A DNA stretch of 64,000 nt from the NCBI GenBank assembly GCA_037349315.1, contig JBAIAC010000068.1, positions 17,079,001-17,143,000 of the forward strand, given 5' to 3'. Below, piece by piece: positions 36,150 to 47,281 of this stretch. The number at the start of each line of letters is the position of its first letter. Position 1 is the first letter of the stretch. A model generated the notes under the pieces. It worked only from the letters and a program-made list of their open reading frames with translations, did not search any database and was not told the origin of the DNA. The position numbers were made by a program, and so were the translations under genes. This DNA is from Chelydra serpentina (lineage: Eukaryota > Chordata > Testudines > Chelydridae).

Positions 36150-37854
36150 CTGTATTTAGACCATACCTAAGATTGAGGGTTTAGCTGCTGTTGGAGGTAG
36201 GCTGGTTTTTTTGTTTGTTTTTATGTTTAAATACAAAATGGCTCTATTCTCAAAGGCCCTGAGCACGTGCAGCTCCCATTACCTTCAATGGGATTTACAG
36301 CTGATCAGCACTTCAACTTAGTAGGCCAAACCCCCCTCCTCTTTGGCTTTGTTAGCTAAGGCAATAAGGGTTTCAGGCTGAAAATATCTATATCCATGGG
36401 GAATGGATAGCTCAGGGGATTAGCAAAAAATGTACTACCTGCCACTGTTCCCGGTATGTTTAAAGTCTCTGGGCTGCTCAACCTTTCTGGGTAGAATTTT
36501 CAAAAGCTCCCAGATTTCAGTGGGAGCAGAGCCAGGCCAATGCTAAATGCTTTTGAAACTCCCAAACTATTGACTCCTGTGTTGTTGGAATGTGTGGCTC
36601 CACATCCTTAAAACATATCCATTCTGATTTCTGATCTGATTTGTCTCATCTCCATTCCTTTGAATGCATCACAACCATTAGGCACAAACTATTATAAACA
36701 GAAAAGCAGCATGACTTTAACGTTGTGGTTTGAGAACAGAAATTAAATATTCCTTCTAGATTCTGAGGACAGAAAGTGTGTGCTGGGGAGAAGGCAATTA
36801 ACAATGCAAAACATCTGTGAGGTGTCAGTTATCTGGAATTATGTCATATTTGTGCTGTATTCTTTTTACAAAGCATCTTTTTTCCTACACATTACTGTTG
36901 AGATGATGCTATGCAGCGTGACATCAAAAAAAGCTTTCTTCCTTGCAGATGAAAGATCTTTTCCCAGAGCAGACTACAGCTTGCTTAGATGCATGGTTCA
37001 AAATGAGATGTTGATATTAACAAAGACTGATGATCAACATGAATGCACCGGCTGCCTAGCTTCTTTGCTGGATGCTCAACAGAAATCCTAGCAAACCTTC
37101 AACAATTGTATTGTGTGTTGATTTTAGGATTAAAAGCTGTCTATGAAAGAGTGCACTGAAAAAATGTACTGAGAGTTTCCACTGAAGAAGCTAATTCGTA
37201 GTCTAGTCAAGTATCTGCATAACCATGTCTGTCATGGAAATTTGTAATCAACATACTGTTTAAATCACAGATCAATGCACACTGATTTCTGGCAAATCTA
37301 ATTAGATCTGATGGGAAGAATGTGCTTGTATTTTTAGAATCTGCAGGTCTCATCTCATTACTTGTTATTTCTGTTTTGATCGGTTTAACGGTGATTAAGG
37401 GTCATGAATCATGATACACTTTGCGACATCAGCTAGAATTATCCGAGTAATTTGCTCAGTCCTATCTATAGTCCAATGCTGAGAGTAAGGAAACTGGGGC
37501 AGGAGGGAGGGGGCAAGACTCCTGGGGGTCTGATTCTCAGTTACACTGGTTTTATGTCTCTATTCCTATTTTATGGCTCTATTCCTGATTCTGCTACTGT
37601 CTTGCCACTTGACCTGGGGTAGACCCTTTATGTCTCTGTGCCTCATTACATCTCTGTATACTGGATATAATAATACTTGCCATCCTCATGGGGCATTGTA
37701 ATAATTAATTAGTCACTGTTCTAACTAATGACTGTGAAGTGTTTCAGATCCTTGAAAGTAAGTTGATTTGTATGTACAAAACACTGCATTAATTATTAAC
37801 ATTTATTATATTGTGGGGAAGCAATATCAATATTTATATTTGTAGGTAAGTGCT
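36150..37854. other. Low-repeat intergenic DNA
   Basis: 1.7 kb without an identifiable element. A 103-aa ORF (36780-37091) shows no family resemblance and is not called. Sequence around 37250-37470 is complex and could be conserved noncoding DNA, which only alignment would show. Confidence 0.4.
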
Positions 37855-38405
37855 GTGACTATTTTTATTACTATTATTTATTAAGTTGTATTACTGTAGC
37901 ACTTAGCAGCCCCAGTCACGGATCAGGACCCCATTGTGCAAGAGGCTGTACCAACACAGAATAAAATGGCAATCCCCGTCCCAAAGTGCTTACAATCTAA
38001 GACAAGAGACAACAGATGGAGGCAGACAAATCGGGGAGTAAAAGAAAAAAATGCAAGTTTTGCAGGTATCACACCAAATGACAGTTTTAAGGAGGGCTTT
38101 GAAGGAGGATAATGAGCTAGTTTTGTGGATGTTTAAGGGGCGTTTCTCCCAAGTGTGAGGAGCAGCATGGGAGAAAGCATGAAGGTGCTTGTTTGGAAGT
38201 GGGCGATGGAGGCTGACATCATAGACCAATTGGAGGCAGGAGTGGACCTTTCAATACTGAGCGAGAGAAGGTGATAAGTTGGGAATGACATTGAAAGTGA
38301 AGACAAGTAGCTTATGTTGATGCGATAGAGAAGAGGGAGCCAGTGAAGGGGCGGGGGTGCAAAAAGTGGGGTGACTTGGTAACAGCAACGGGCTAGGAAA
38401 ATCTC
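37855..38405. repeat. Longest copy of the MIR-like dispersed repeat
   Basis: GTAGCACTTAGCAGCCCCAG, GGACCCCATTGTGCAAGAGG, CTGTACCAACACAGAATAAA and GCTTACAATCTAAGACAAGA match the short copies, and this one continues through AAGGAGGGCTTTGAAGGAGG and AGCATGGGAGAAAGCATGAA. I know this longer form from turtle and crocodilian DNA, though not its formal name. Confidence 0.6.
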
Positions 38406-39272
38406 TGCTGCAGCATTCTGAATTGATCCTTTATTATTTAAATCTGCAATTGGTACAATTATTTTTGCAATGTATTTGTCAGTGGTAGACCCCTTCTTTT
38501 TAAACAGAGTGGTTTAAATATGCACCCACTAAACATTATAGGCCAAGTCACAGCCCACCTTGCATGGCCATCCAAGGAAGTAAGGTGGCATAAGGCTCTT
38601 CCCTGTGGGCAACCCATCTCATGGGTAGTTGAGCCAGGAGGAGAGCAACTTCCTCAGAGCTGCTGTGTCCCCACTTGATGTGTGTGAGAGGGAAGGGGCA
38701 AGGAGTGGGCAGGACATAGGTTCCGCCCCCAATGTGTTGGCCAGCATAGTTGTACCTGGTGCATGACATGTAGACTTGGTGCAGGGTATTACCGCACCTC
38801 CCACCCCCGGAGCAAAGCAGAAAGCAGGAGACAAATTCTGAGAGTTATTATCTACCTCTTGCTCTGATACTGGCCAGCATCACAAGGGCCTGCCTTTGCT
38901 CAGGGCTTGTGACAAAGCCATAAGTTAGCTCAATATCAGCAAACTGTTATGGCAGTTCTAAAGTGGTCAGTGTTATTCTCTTTGGAAAAATAATGCACGG
39001 GAATGTTGTATGTTTGTTACAGACAGTGAGATTAAATTAAATGAAGGATCATAGGGAGAGAGGGCATGGGGACACCACAATGGTTTATTGCCGGATTGGC
39101 TGGCCCAACCTGTTTATTATGTTTAATGCAATCATGGATGCAAGAGAATGAATGACAAATTCAACACTTCTATCTTTGCGATTTAGGAACAGGAAAGGCA
39201 GGGTCCCTTCTAGCACCAATGAAAGGAGAGGTAAAGCTTTTCCATTGTTTCTAGAGATTCCATGCTCTGATA
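38406..39272. other. Intergenic; nothing recognised
   Basis: No gene or clear repeat; the ORFs of up to 80 aa are unsupported. Confidence 0.4.
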
Positions 39273-39280
39273 TAATATAG

Positions 39281-39596
39281 CAGGGCCGGCTCTACCTTTT
39301 TTGCTGCCCCAAGCGGTGAAGCAAAGAAAAAAAAAGCGGCTGCCGAAGTACCGCCGAAGAAGAAAAAAATTAAAAAGCTGCCGCCAAAGTGCCGCCGAAG
39401 AAGAAAGAATAAAAAAGCTGCCGCCAAAGTGCTGCCGAAGACGGAAGAATAAAAAAGCTGCCGCCGAAGTGCCGCCAAAGAAAAACATTTTTAAAAAAAC
39501 ACCGGAGTGCCACCCCAAGAACGGCCGAAGTGCCGCCCCTTCTGATTTGCCAACCCAGGCACCAGCTTCCTTAACTGGTGTCTAGAGCCGGCCCTG
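39281..39596. mobile_element. hAT-type element with internal tandem repeats and perfect TSD
   Basis: CAGGGCCGGCTCTA at 39281-39294 and TAGAGCCGGCCCTG at 39583-39596 are perfect 14-bp inverted ends. Flanks are TAATATAG on both sides (39273-39280, 39597-39604), a perfect 8-bp duplication. The interior has about four units of roughly 50 bp built on AAAGCTGCCGCC and AAGTGCCGCCGAAGA. The Lys-rich and Phe-rich ORFs on both strands come from this repeat and are not genes. Confidence 0.88.
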
Positions 39597-39604
39597 TAAT
39601 ATAG

Positions 39605-39856
39605 GCCTATTGCCTCAATTAGTCAAGCATTGACACCGTCTCCACTATAAGTATTTTCCTAGGAATCTAATACCCTAGCAACAGGATGTCAGAAAACAAA
39701 GGTGCTCTCTGTGCGGCCACAGCATTTAACCTGCTGTTTATATGTCATCTTCATCATAGGGCCCAAAGAACCAGATCTCTGTCCCCGATTGCAGTGTCAT
39801 ATCTCCTATTACTTCTCAGTCATTTCCTCATGGACGTCCCTCCAATATCTTAGGGT
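39605..39856. other. Short intergenic gap; nothing recognised
   Basis: No gene. Confidence 0.4.
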
Positions 39857-39861
39857 ATCAA

Positions 39862-41159
39862 TGTGACACTGCACCCCATATTCTTCAGAGTGATATTATT
39901 ATTATATGTTATAGCATAATTATGATGCATTTTATGCAAGGTAAGTCATGTGAGGTGTCATTGGAAAAGTTATGATTTGCTGAATATGATTATCCTATTT
40001 GTACTCATGTATCATTTTTGTATCTGAAGTTATGAATATTGACTATGTATCTGTATTTTAAATATAGTTGCACCTGGGTAACGCCCACTAGACAAGATGC
40101 TTTCGGTCTAGATAGTGGGTGGAGAAGGGCCTATTCGGGGCAATGGGCCATTAGGAAAAAATAATAGGTGTTAAGAGAAGCTTATCTCCCACCTGGGGAG
40201 CCTTCCTGTGAATGCTCCAAACACCCTGTAAGTAATGGCTCTACAAGGACATGTGATCAGACCACCTGTATCTGGAGTCCATCTTGGGATGTCAGTGTTT
40301 TTCCACAGATTGGTCTGGGAACCAAACTTTGGAACAAAGGGGTCCCACCATATGCTAAAGCTATGTAAGGTGGGGAGTGACATCACCTGTGGTTCTTCAC
40401 TCCCCACATAAGAAGACTCCTGGAAACACCTGAGGGAAAAAGCCTGAACTGGGAGAAGTGCTGGACCCAGACTAAAGGGATTTCTAGCCTGTCAATGAAA
40501 TACCTGGGGATTCCAACCTGTAAAACAAGTGCAGCTTGCCCCTTAAGAATCTGCAGCCTGCTTGTATCATCTCTTAGTGTGAGAATCTGCTAATTCATAT
40601 CTGATCTATCTAGTATATGAGGCTTAGTTTGCATTTTTTTGTTTATTTGCTAGGTAATCTGCTTTGATCTGTTTGCTATCCCTTACAATCACTTTAAATC
40701 TATCTTTTGTAGTTAATAAACTTGTTTTTGCTTTGTCTAAACCAGTGAGTTGGAGTGAAGTGTATGGGAATCTTAGCTCAAGGGACAAAGACTGTTGCAT
40801 ATGCCTCTCCACATTGAGGAAGGGGTAAACTTTATGAGCTTACGCTGTGCAGTTCCCTGTGCAGCACAAGACGGTATGATTTTGGGTTTATACTCCAGAG
40901 GGTGTGTGTGTCTGGGGAGTTGAGACTTGCTTTAGCTGTAACCTTTCCATTGTTGGTTCATTGCAGGGGCTGGACAGAGAACCTGCATTCAACTGTAGCT
41001 GGATGTGTTCCTACCTGTATGAATGCTGGTGAAAGTGCAGGCTGGAGGGCTTTGCAGCTTGTCACAGCAGTACAGTGTGAAAAGGAGTCCAGGCTGGTGG
41101 GTCAGGGGGCTCAGTGGTACCCCAGTTCCAGGAAGCACCCCGGGTTGGAACCTGTCACA
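39862..41159 (+). mobile_element. Long solo LTR, 1298 bp
   Basis: It begins TGTGACA and ends TGTCACA, perfect 7-bp inverted ends with TG...CA. Flanks are ATCAA (39857-39861) and ATCAG (41160-41164), a 5-bp duplication with one mismatch. AATAAA occurs in AGTTAATAAACTTG near 40711, fitting the + orientation. No retroviral coding sequence; contained ORFs of up to 102 aa are incidental. Confidence 0.82.
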
Positions 41160-41164
41160 ATCAG

Positions 41165-41514
41165 ATCCAGTGCTGGTGCCACCGCACTGATTTTCATGGA
41201 ATTCCACTGACCCTTGTATGTCAAAACCGAAAATTCTTCTCTCCCAGCCACGGTTCTCTCCATTTCCTGACTTTTCTACCCCTGTGGACAACTCCGCTCT
41301 TCTTCTCCTCTTGAAGACTCACAGCCTGTGTCATCAGGTTTTCTTTCTCTCCTTCTCCCTTCACAGAACAAGCTCTCACTAAGGACCCAATTCTCCAGTT
41401 CTCATTTGCTTCAGTGGAAGCTGGATTGGGATCTAAATCCTGTTGCTGCTTCTTCTCTTGTATCAGCGAAATCTGTCCCGTCCTCTCCATCACTGCTGCT
41501 AAGTCCCTTGTTCT
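41165..41514. other. Intergenic; nothing recognised
   Basis: No gene or clear repeat. Confidence 0.4.
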
Positions 41515-41519
41515 GACTC

Positions 41520-41913
41520 TGTGACAGAGTGCTAGGAGCCTAGAGCTGACCCAGCACTCTAGTCACTAGCATACTAACTATTCCCCCCCCTGGAGTGGAC
41601 TTAATTGGGAAATAGGTGCTCAACGGCTTAATTAGGCAGGAGGCTAATGAGAACAATCAGCCCCTCAGCTGGGAGCAGTTAAGGGACCCAAAAAGCACAA
41701 AGGGAGAACGCTGGCAGGCGTTAGGGGGCACAGGCTCTCAGGGTGAGGAGATCTTCCCCTTCCTGGAGCATGGGCTAAGGTGGAAGTTTATGTCTACTTG
41801 TATGTTGCTGCACAAGGCTGAAGTGGGGGAGGGGACTAACACACTGGTGCTTATAAACCTGTTTGAGGTAGTCCAAGAAAGCCCTGTTACACCCTTTCCT
41901 TGAACGGCACCTT
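41520..41913 (+). mobile_element. Probable LTR fragment
   Basis: It starts TGTGACAGAGTGCTAGGAGC, like the LTR starts at 9221 and 39862. The end is unclear: TGTTACA at 41885-41891 has no matching duplication, while an end at about 41913 (CCTTGCA) would give ACTC on both sides. Confidence 0.4.
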
Positions 41914-43937
41914 GCAACTCTGTCTCCATCTCAGTGGTTCTCCTGCCCTGTCTGGCTAATATAATGCTGCTAAAGTTGTCTCCTCACTTAGATAATTTCT
42001 TCATTGGCTTCCTATCGTTTGCTATGTCATATTCAAGCTCTTTATCCTCTTCTTCGAGTCTCTGCATCACTTTGAAGGGGATAGGTCACACCTCTCAGAG
42101 CAATTGGGTCAGGCTCTCTGCAGACTCAGGCGGGCACCACTGCAGTGGGGCATGTTTTCAATCTTAACTTCACAAATATGAGGGCTATATTTTTTGTACT
42201 TGAAGCTGAGATTTTGAAGAATAGCCAATCACAGCTGCTGCAAGAGGCAGGCGGCGCTCTCCCTCATCAGGAACAGAGAGAGTTTTTGAGTAGCAGAAGG
42301 GGGCGAGCGAGCGGACAGTATTTTCTTTAAGAGGAGAAGGCAGTAGCAAGAGCCCAGCAGCTCAGGGCCTCTCTGCTCCTCCTTCCCCATCTGTGAAAAA
42401 TGAATTGGCTCCTCTTTAATGCTCAGAGCCAAGCTTGGGAAGGAGGAGACTCAAGCTCCCTTACATCTGCCCTCTCCCTAGGCTGAGGTGGGGGGGCATG
42501 TGGAGAACTTCCGGAGCTGCCCTCATCCTAAACCTGGGGGGAATGTGATGAACCCCTGCAGCTAACCTCCTTCTAGGCCTGGGAGTGGGTGAAGAATCTG
42601 CACCGTTGCAGATGCAAAGGTGAGCTCAGTTGGGGGAGGCAAAGGGTATAGCACTGTTGTGTAGCAGGGTGGGCAGAGTTGATGTGGGGCAGGGAGCTGG
42701 AGCACTACACATTGGGGTCATAAGACAACTCAAAAACATTACTTATTTTAAAAAAAAAAACGTTGCCATTTCTGGGCCACTCTCATGATTTTTGCGGTTG
42801 GCCTGAGCTAACGCTGACTCTTACATATACTTACACACGTGCAGCGATGTTTAATTAACACCGTCCTATCCTATTGATTTCCGTGGAGTTCAGGATTTCA
42901 TCGAAGCCACTCTGGGAAGGAATCAGGGGTGAGCTGCAGTGATTTTGGAGATGATTTTCTTTGATTATGTCAAATGAGAGCTACTTTCCAAAGTGCCTTG
43001 CCCCCAAAACACAGGCAAACAGCTGGGCCTCTCCTAGTGGTTTTGTTCTCGATGCTTTATCATCTTAGGCAAATTACAGATGTAGATGTGTGTGCCTCCC
43101 CACGTCCCCGGCACTAGGTTTAAGGCTGTGTTAGGGCTCACTTTTACAAGTGGGAGTGCTGTGAAAAATTACATTGTTTTGGGCTAATGTTTGATGCAGG
43201 GTTTTTTTTGGTCACGGGGTATTTTTTTCTTCCTCTAAAATGTGGTAAGAATTTAGCAGAGGGAGGGAGACTATTGAGAGGGAAGGTACTAAAACCCTTT
43301 TTTCGCTGCACTTTGATACGTTAGGAACCCAGAGTCTGTGTTTTACTCCAGTTGCCAGGAGTTACAAAGCCAGCCTACCCCACATAGGGGGAATCCTCAG
43401 GTAGCGTAGCGCTGGTGTAGTGGTCTCCAAGCCTCTGGAGTAGAGACGTTTTGGGGGGCAAGCCTGTGGTTTATTTTCTTTGGCTGCCCGAATGGCTCCT
43501 TGGACTAAAGTTCTGACCAAAGCCCATTGAATTCAATAGGAGCCTCTCTACGGATTTCTGTAGGATTTGAATCAGGCCCTAAGGCCATTTACCAGTGAAC
43601 TGTAATGGATTTAAAATCTTCAAGTCTCCAGCCAGCACCAGAATCTGGGTTCATAGCTACCTTTCCCTCACCCCACCCCCCATCCCCAATCCTTTGACTA
43701 GTGCAGCTTAGCCGGATCTGAGAATTTCATCCTATACCTTTAGATCTACTTGACCAGGAAAATAATGGCACTGACATATCCAACTGTGAAAGCAGTGCCA
43801 AACCCCAGTGAAGCTACAGTAGCCCAGATCTGACACTTTGACTATATATATATAGAGAGAGAGAGTTTTAACAGGTTTACAAATCCTAGCCATGTAAATA
43901 TCAGAGACAATACAACAATCATTAAAATTAAAATTAA
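41914..43937. other. Intergenic; nothing recognised
   Basis: About 2 kb with no supported gene. A short TCATGATTTTT-type repeat lies near 42745-42800. Confidence 0.4.
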
Positions 43938-44048
43938 AATTTTTATAGGGACAGTCCTGTTTTTTGGGACTTTTTCTTATATAGGCACCTATTTCTCCTC
44001 CCCCCTCCCCCCGGTCCCGTTTTTTCACAGTTGCTATCTGGTCACACT
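43938..44048 (-). mobile_element. Left-truncated MITE of the GGGTGACCAGAT family
   Basis: The body TTTTTATAGGGACAGTCCTG, GACTTTTTCTTATATAGGCA and CTATCTGGTCACACTA is the reverse complement of the element at 45172-45299, but the opposite terminal repeat is missing. Confidence 0.6.
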
Positions 44049-44570
44049 AATTAAAATAAGCTTTTTGTTTAGAGAAACATTATACAGTAATATAACTATC
44101 AGATCTCTCTATTTAATAGGGTGTTACCATATTACAGAGTGAGCATTGTTACATTACTCAGGACATGCCATTTCTAGCGATTTTATTAAACTGAGTGAAA
44201 TCTCTGATTACACATATGCAACAAACCAGGCATGTGTATCAACTGACACTTCGACCTTTCCAGATGCAGCCAAATTTCATATCTTAGCATTGAATTTTTG
44301 CCGTAGAACTGGTCTAGCTCATGCAGATAATCACATAATCGGTGGCTTTGGCACATCAGTTCTTGACTGAGACGTTAAAGCAGTCTAGGGGACTTGGACA
44401 CACACCTTCCATTAATTTTAAACAAATTTTAATGGAAGACAGATGTCTAAATCTCCAAGACTGCTTTGAAGATCTCAGTGCACTGGATACTGATTCAAAA
44501 GGATGCCTACATTTGCTGTCTATCTAGAAGGTAACACTTTGCAGATCTAGATGAAAAAATTGATGAGATC
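44049..44570. other. Intergenic; nothing recognised
   Basis: No gene or clear repeat. Confidence 0.4.
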
Positions 44571-45171
44571 TTGCAAGATCAAGGTCCATATTTGGATTCT
44601 TCAATTGTTCATGTGCAAAGATGTATCAGAGACCAAGTTTTCATAGTGGGCTCAGGGCAGCTACATTTGATCTCCATTTATGCTGTAGAAATTAGAGGTG
44701 TTTGGTCCCAAATTTTCTGGATCCAGCAAGACCCACGTAGCAAGTATTTGTTTTTTTCATTGCTCTTTCCAGAGGTGGTTTGGGGGTGGGTGGATAGGTA
44801 TCAAGTCTTGGATTCTTTTGGTCAAGTAGGAGTGACAATATGGTTTGTCTATATTGAAAGTACAAATTGAGGTTTGGGGCCAAAAAATAGTGGAATCCAG
44901 CAAGCTCCAGGTATAGGACATATGTCTTTACAGTGCTTTTGAGCTAGAATGCATTGGGATCAAGATTTTCATAGTGGAACTGGAACAGCTACACTTCTCC
45001 TCTAGTTAGCTGGTAGAATTTTTGGGTTTGGGGTAATAAAACTAGTTGGGATCCAAGTTCTGGATAGACATTTTTGCTGTGTTGCAGCATCAGTTTGCAG
45101 CATGGTCTGGACTTTTGGTGTGCTAATGGCCTACTACACTACTTTCTCTAGTTAGACAGTAGGATTTGAGG

Positions 45172-45299
45172 TAGGGTGACCAGATAGCAAATGTGAAAAA
45201 TCAGGACAGGGAGTGGGGGTTATAGGTGCCAACATAAGACAAAGCCCTCAATATGTTATTGGGAATGTCCCTATAAAATCGGGCATCTGGCCACCCTAA
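45172..45299. mobile_element. TA-flanked MITE (GGGTGACCAGAT ends)
   Basis: TAGGGTGACCAGATA at 45172 and ATCTGGCCACCCTAA at 45285-45299 are inverted ends with TA at both edges. Length is 128 bp. The TA flank suggests a Tc1/mariner-type non-autonomous element. It is inserted in the tandem array. Confidence 0.75.
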
Positions 45300-45879
45300 T
45301 TTGGGGGCTGGGGTTAGAAATTGCTGTATGGCCATCTCTTGTAATGTAATTGCAAGTCTTGCTATATTTATTATTTTTCATTCAGCTCCAGCTTTTAGAT
45401 TCCCAGGACTCTCAACTTTCACTTTCAAAAAAGGAAGAAAGACTTGTAAATGTGACCTAAATCGACTCTTAAGAGTCAAAAACCATAAGGCAAATAAAAA
45501 GCATACACCTGTTAATGATTTGTAAGCCAATTTTGTGATGGGGGAGGGGCTGACTCATGATTTTTGAATATGTGGGGTTGGCAATATTGAAATTGACAGG
45601 ATTCTGCAGGAGGTAGGTACTTTTTTCTGGGGCAGTGGAACCGAGAGGGCAGGGGGTGCTAGTGCCCCTGCAATGGAAATATTGTGCGTGCAGCCATATG
45701 GGCAGGGGTGGAGGTAAGCGCAGAACCCAAGAGGGGTGGAATGGGCTGAGGAACAAGTAGGAACCTCCAGGACTTTCCTTCCTTGCTCCCTGCACTGAGT
45801 CTTAGTACGTCTCCTCACTCGCCTTTCTCTCCCTTCAGTGCCACCGCTCCATTCACAAGGAGTTTATGCCTTTATCTGT

Positions 45880-46010
45880 GGGGTTTTCTTCGGCCGCCGG
45901 GGATCTCGACGGCATTTCGGCGGCAGCCTCTCCCGCCGGCGGCTGCCGAGGGACCAGAGATGCCGCCCCCCAAATCCTGGCGCCCTAGGCGACCGCATGT
46001 GGGGGTGGGG
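45880..46010. repeat. GC-rich insert with GCCGCC/GGCGGC words
   Basis: TTCGGCCGCCGGGGATCTCG, GGCATTTCGGCGGCAGCCTC and GGATGCCGCC-like words resemble hAT elements of the kind at 39281, but no terminal repeats can be fixed. Confidence 0.4.
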
Positions 46011-46959
46011 GTGAGGGTGGGGGAATGCACAACTGGCTTCAAAACCAATATAGTTATATTGGTACAAAAACTGAATCTAAGAGCTGGTCTACAATTTGGA
46101 GCCCAAAATTATTAAGATCCAGATACTGGATATGGGTTTTTGCAACACATGTGCACAAGGGTACATCAAGGACCAGGATTTTTTGCTGCAGTAGGAAGAA
46201 GACCTAAACTTATTCTCTATTCATGCCGTGGGATTTGGGACGTGAAGGCCCAAAACTGGAGGGATCTAGCAGACTCCAAATGCAGGGTCTGTTACTATGG
46301 TGCTCATGCCCAGAGGTGTCCGGGTGCGGAGTTTTCCTGGTGCAGTAAGAGGGTCCCTGGCTAGCGTCCAACCCAGGCCGGGACCGTTGCAGCTGAATGG
46401 GCATATTGTGTGCAGCTATGAAGCATTTAAGGGGGCAGTGGGGTGGACTTGTTCAGGAAGTCCATGCACAGTTTCACAGAACAGCTGGGCGATGGGATGT
46501 AGAGCCTTCTACTGGGAAAGGGTGGGAGTCCTCCAGTGGTGACTCCTGGTCTGCCATTTCATGTGCACAAGACCGACCTCTGGCTGTGAGTTCTGTGACT
46601 GACTGGCTCATTCCAAGACGACATTGTCTCCGCTGAGTTTCTTGCCACCCCAGTAAGGTGCCTGTCAGCTGGTGTACAGTAAAAACACAGATTTCCTTTA
46701 AATCTCATAGGGTTGCATATTTTTAACGTGTCAATAAAACTCCCATTTTGAAGAAGAAAAAGAACAGCTAGACCTACGGTCTGTTCAGGCATTAGACTTT
46801 GGGGGTTTGGGGCTAAAATCTGGCTGGATCCAAGGTGAGCTAAGTGCTGGAGGTGGGTTTCCGTGGCACCCCTGCTCTGGGATGCCCCAGGATGAGGGGT
46901 TTGTTAGTGCAGTGGGCGCAGCTGGCTCTGTTCTCTGCTTTCATGGTACAGCTTTGGGG

Positions 46960-47145
46960 TACCGAAATGGCAGGATCCGTCAGCTCCTATGGCCTTTCCC
47001 TCCTGTTCCTTTGCACGGCCCCGGCGCTGGAGGCGGAGGCAGCAATCGGGCCGCTCCGCCTAAGGCTGCAGCCTTTGCGGGGCAGGATCAGCTGCTGGGG
47101 GCAGTGACGTCACAGAGCCTCTTGCCAGCGCAACGTTCTATTGAG
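46960..47145 (+). promoter_or_regulatory. PVT1: PVT1 promoter region with CRE
   Basis: CpG-rich sequence directly upstream of the PVT1 exon 1 match. It holds a perfect palindromic CRE, TGACGTCA, at 47105-47112, about 40 bp before the conserved exon block. No TATA box is evident. The 186-aa ORF across it is not a gene. Confidence 0.65.
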
Positions 47146-47281
47146 GCGAGCGCGGAGCGCGTGCTCCTGCGAGCACATGGGCAGCAGCCTGAGCTTCTTG
47201 CTGCAAAGCGGCCGCGTTCGGAAGCCCCTTTTGCACCGCTCTGGAATGGATTTTATGGTGGGAAACAGCCTGAAATTGCCA
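47140..47281 (+). ncRNA. PVT1: PVT1 long noncoding RNA, exon 1
   Basis: Two blocks match human PVT1 exon 1 as I recall it: GCGGAGCGCGTG at 47152-47163 (human GCAGAGCGCGTG) and CGAGCACATGGGC at 47170-47182 (identical), with nearly the same spacing (6 versus 7 nt). Further on, GGAATGGATTTTATGGTGGG resembles the end of the human exon. A donor CCA|GTAAGT lies at 47281/47282. PVT1 sits downstream of MYC in the same orientation in mammals, stabilises MYC protein, and its promoter competes with MYC for enhancers. The start is approximate and later exons are not identified in the window. Confidence 0.75.

Larger units (their letters stand above)
44571..46990. repeat. Degenerate tandem array upstream of PVT1
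   Basis: A motif set recurs in order: TTTGGGG...CCAAAA, then GGATCCAGCAAG-like, then CAGGATTTTTGCAGTGG-like, then CAGCTACACTTCTC or CTCTATTCATGC-like. GGATCC-like anchors fall at 44719, 44893, 45049, 46115, 46262, 46826 and 46973, so neighbouring units differ by 147-174 bp. Copies are badly decayed, and a MITE (45172-45299) and a GC-rich insert (about 45880-46010) break the array. It ends against the PVT1 CpG-rich promoter. Confidence 0.55.

Noticed and set aside
36780..37091. 103-aa ORF as a possible gene
   Set aside because: No recognisable motif, no supporting splice sites, and of a length expected by chance.
39210..39585. Phe-rich and Lys-rich ORFs (about 75-102 aa)
   Set aside because: They translate the tandem repeats inside the hAT element at 39281-39596.
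44571..46990. Tandem array as a CRISPR array
   Set aside because: Units are long, highly diverged and without constant short repeats and spacers; the DNA is vertebrate.
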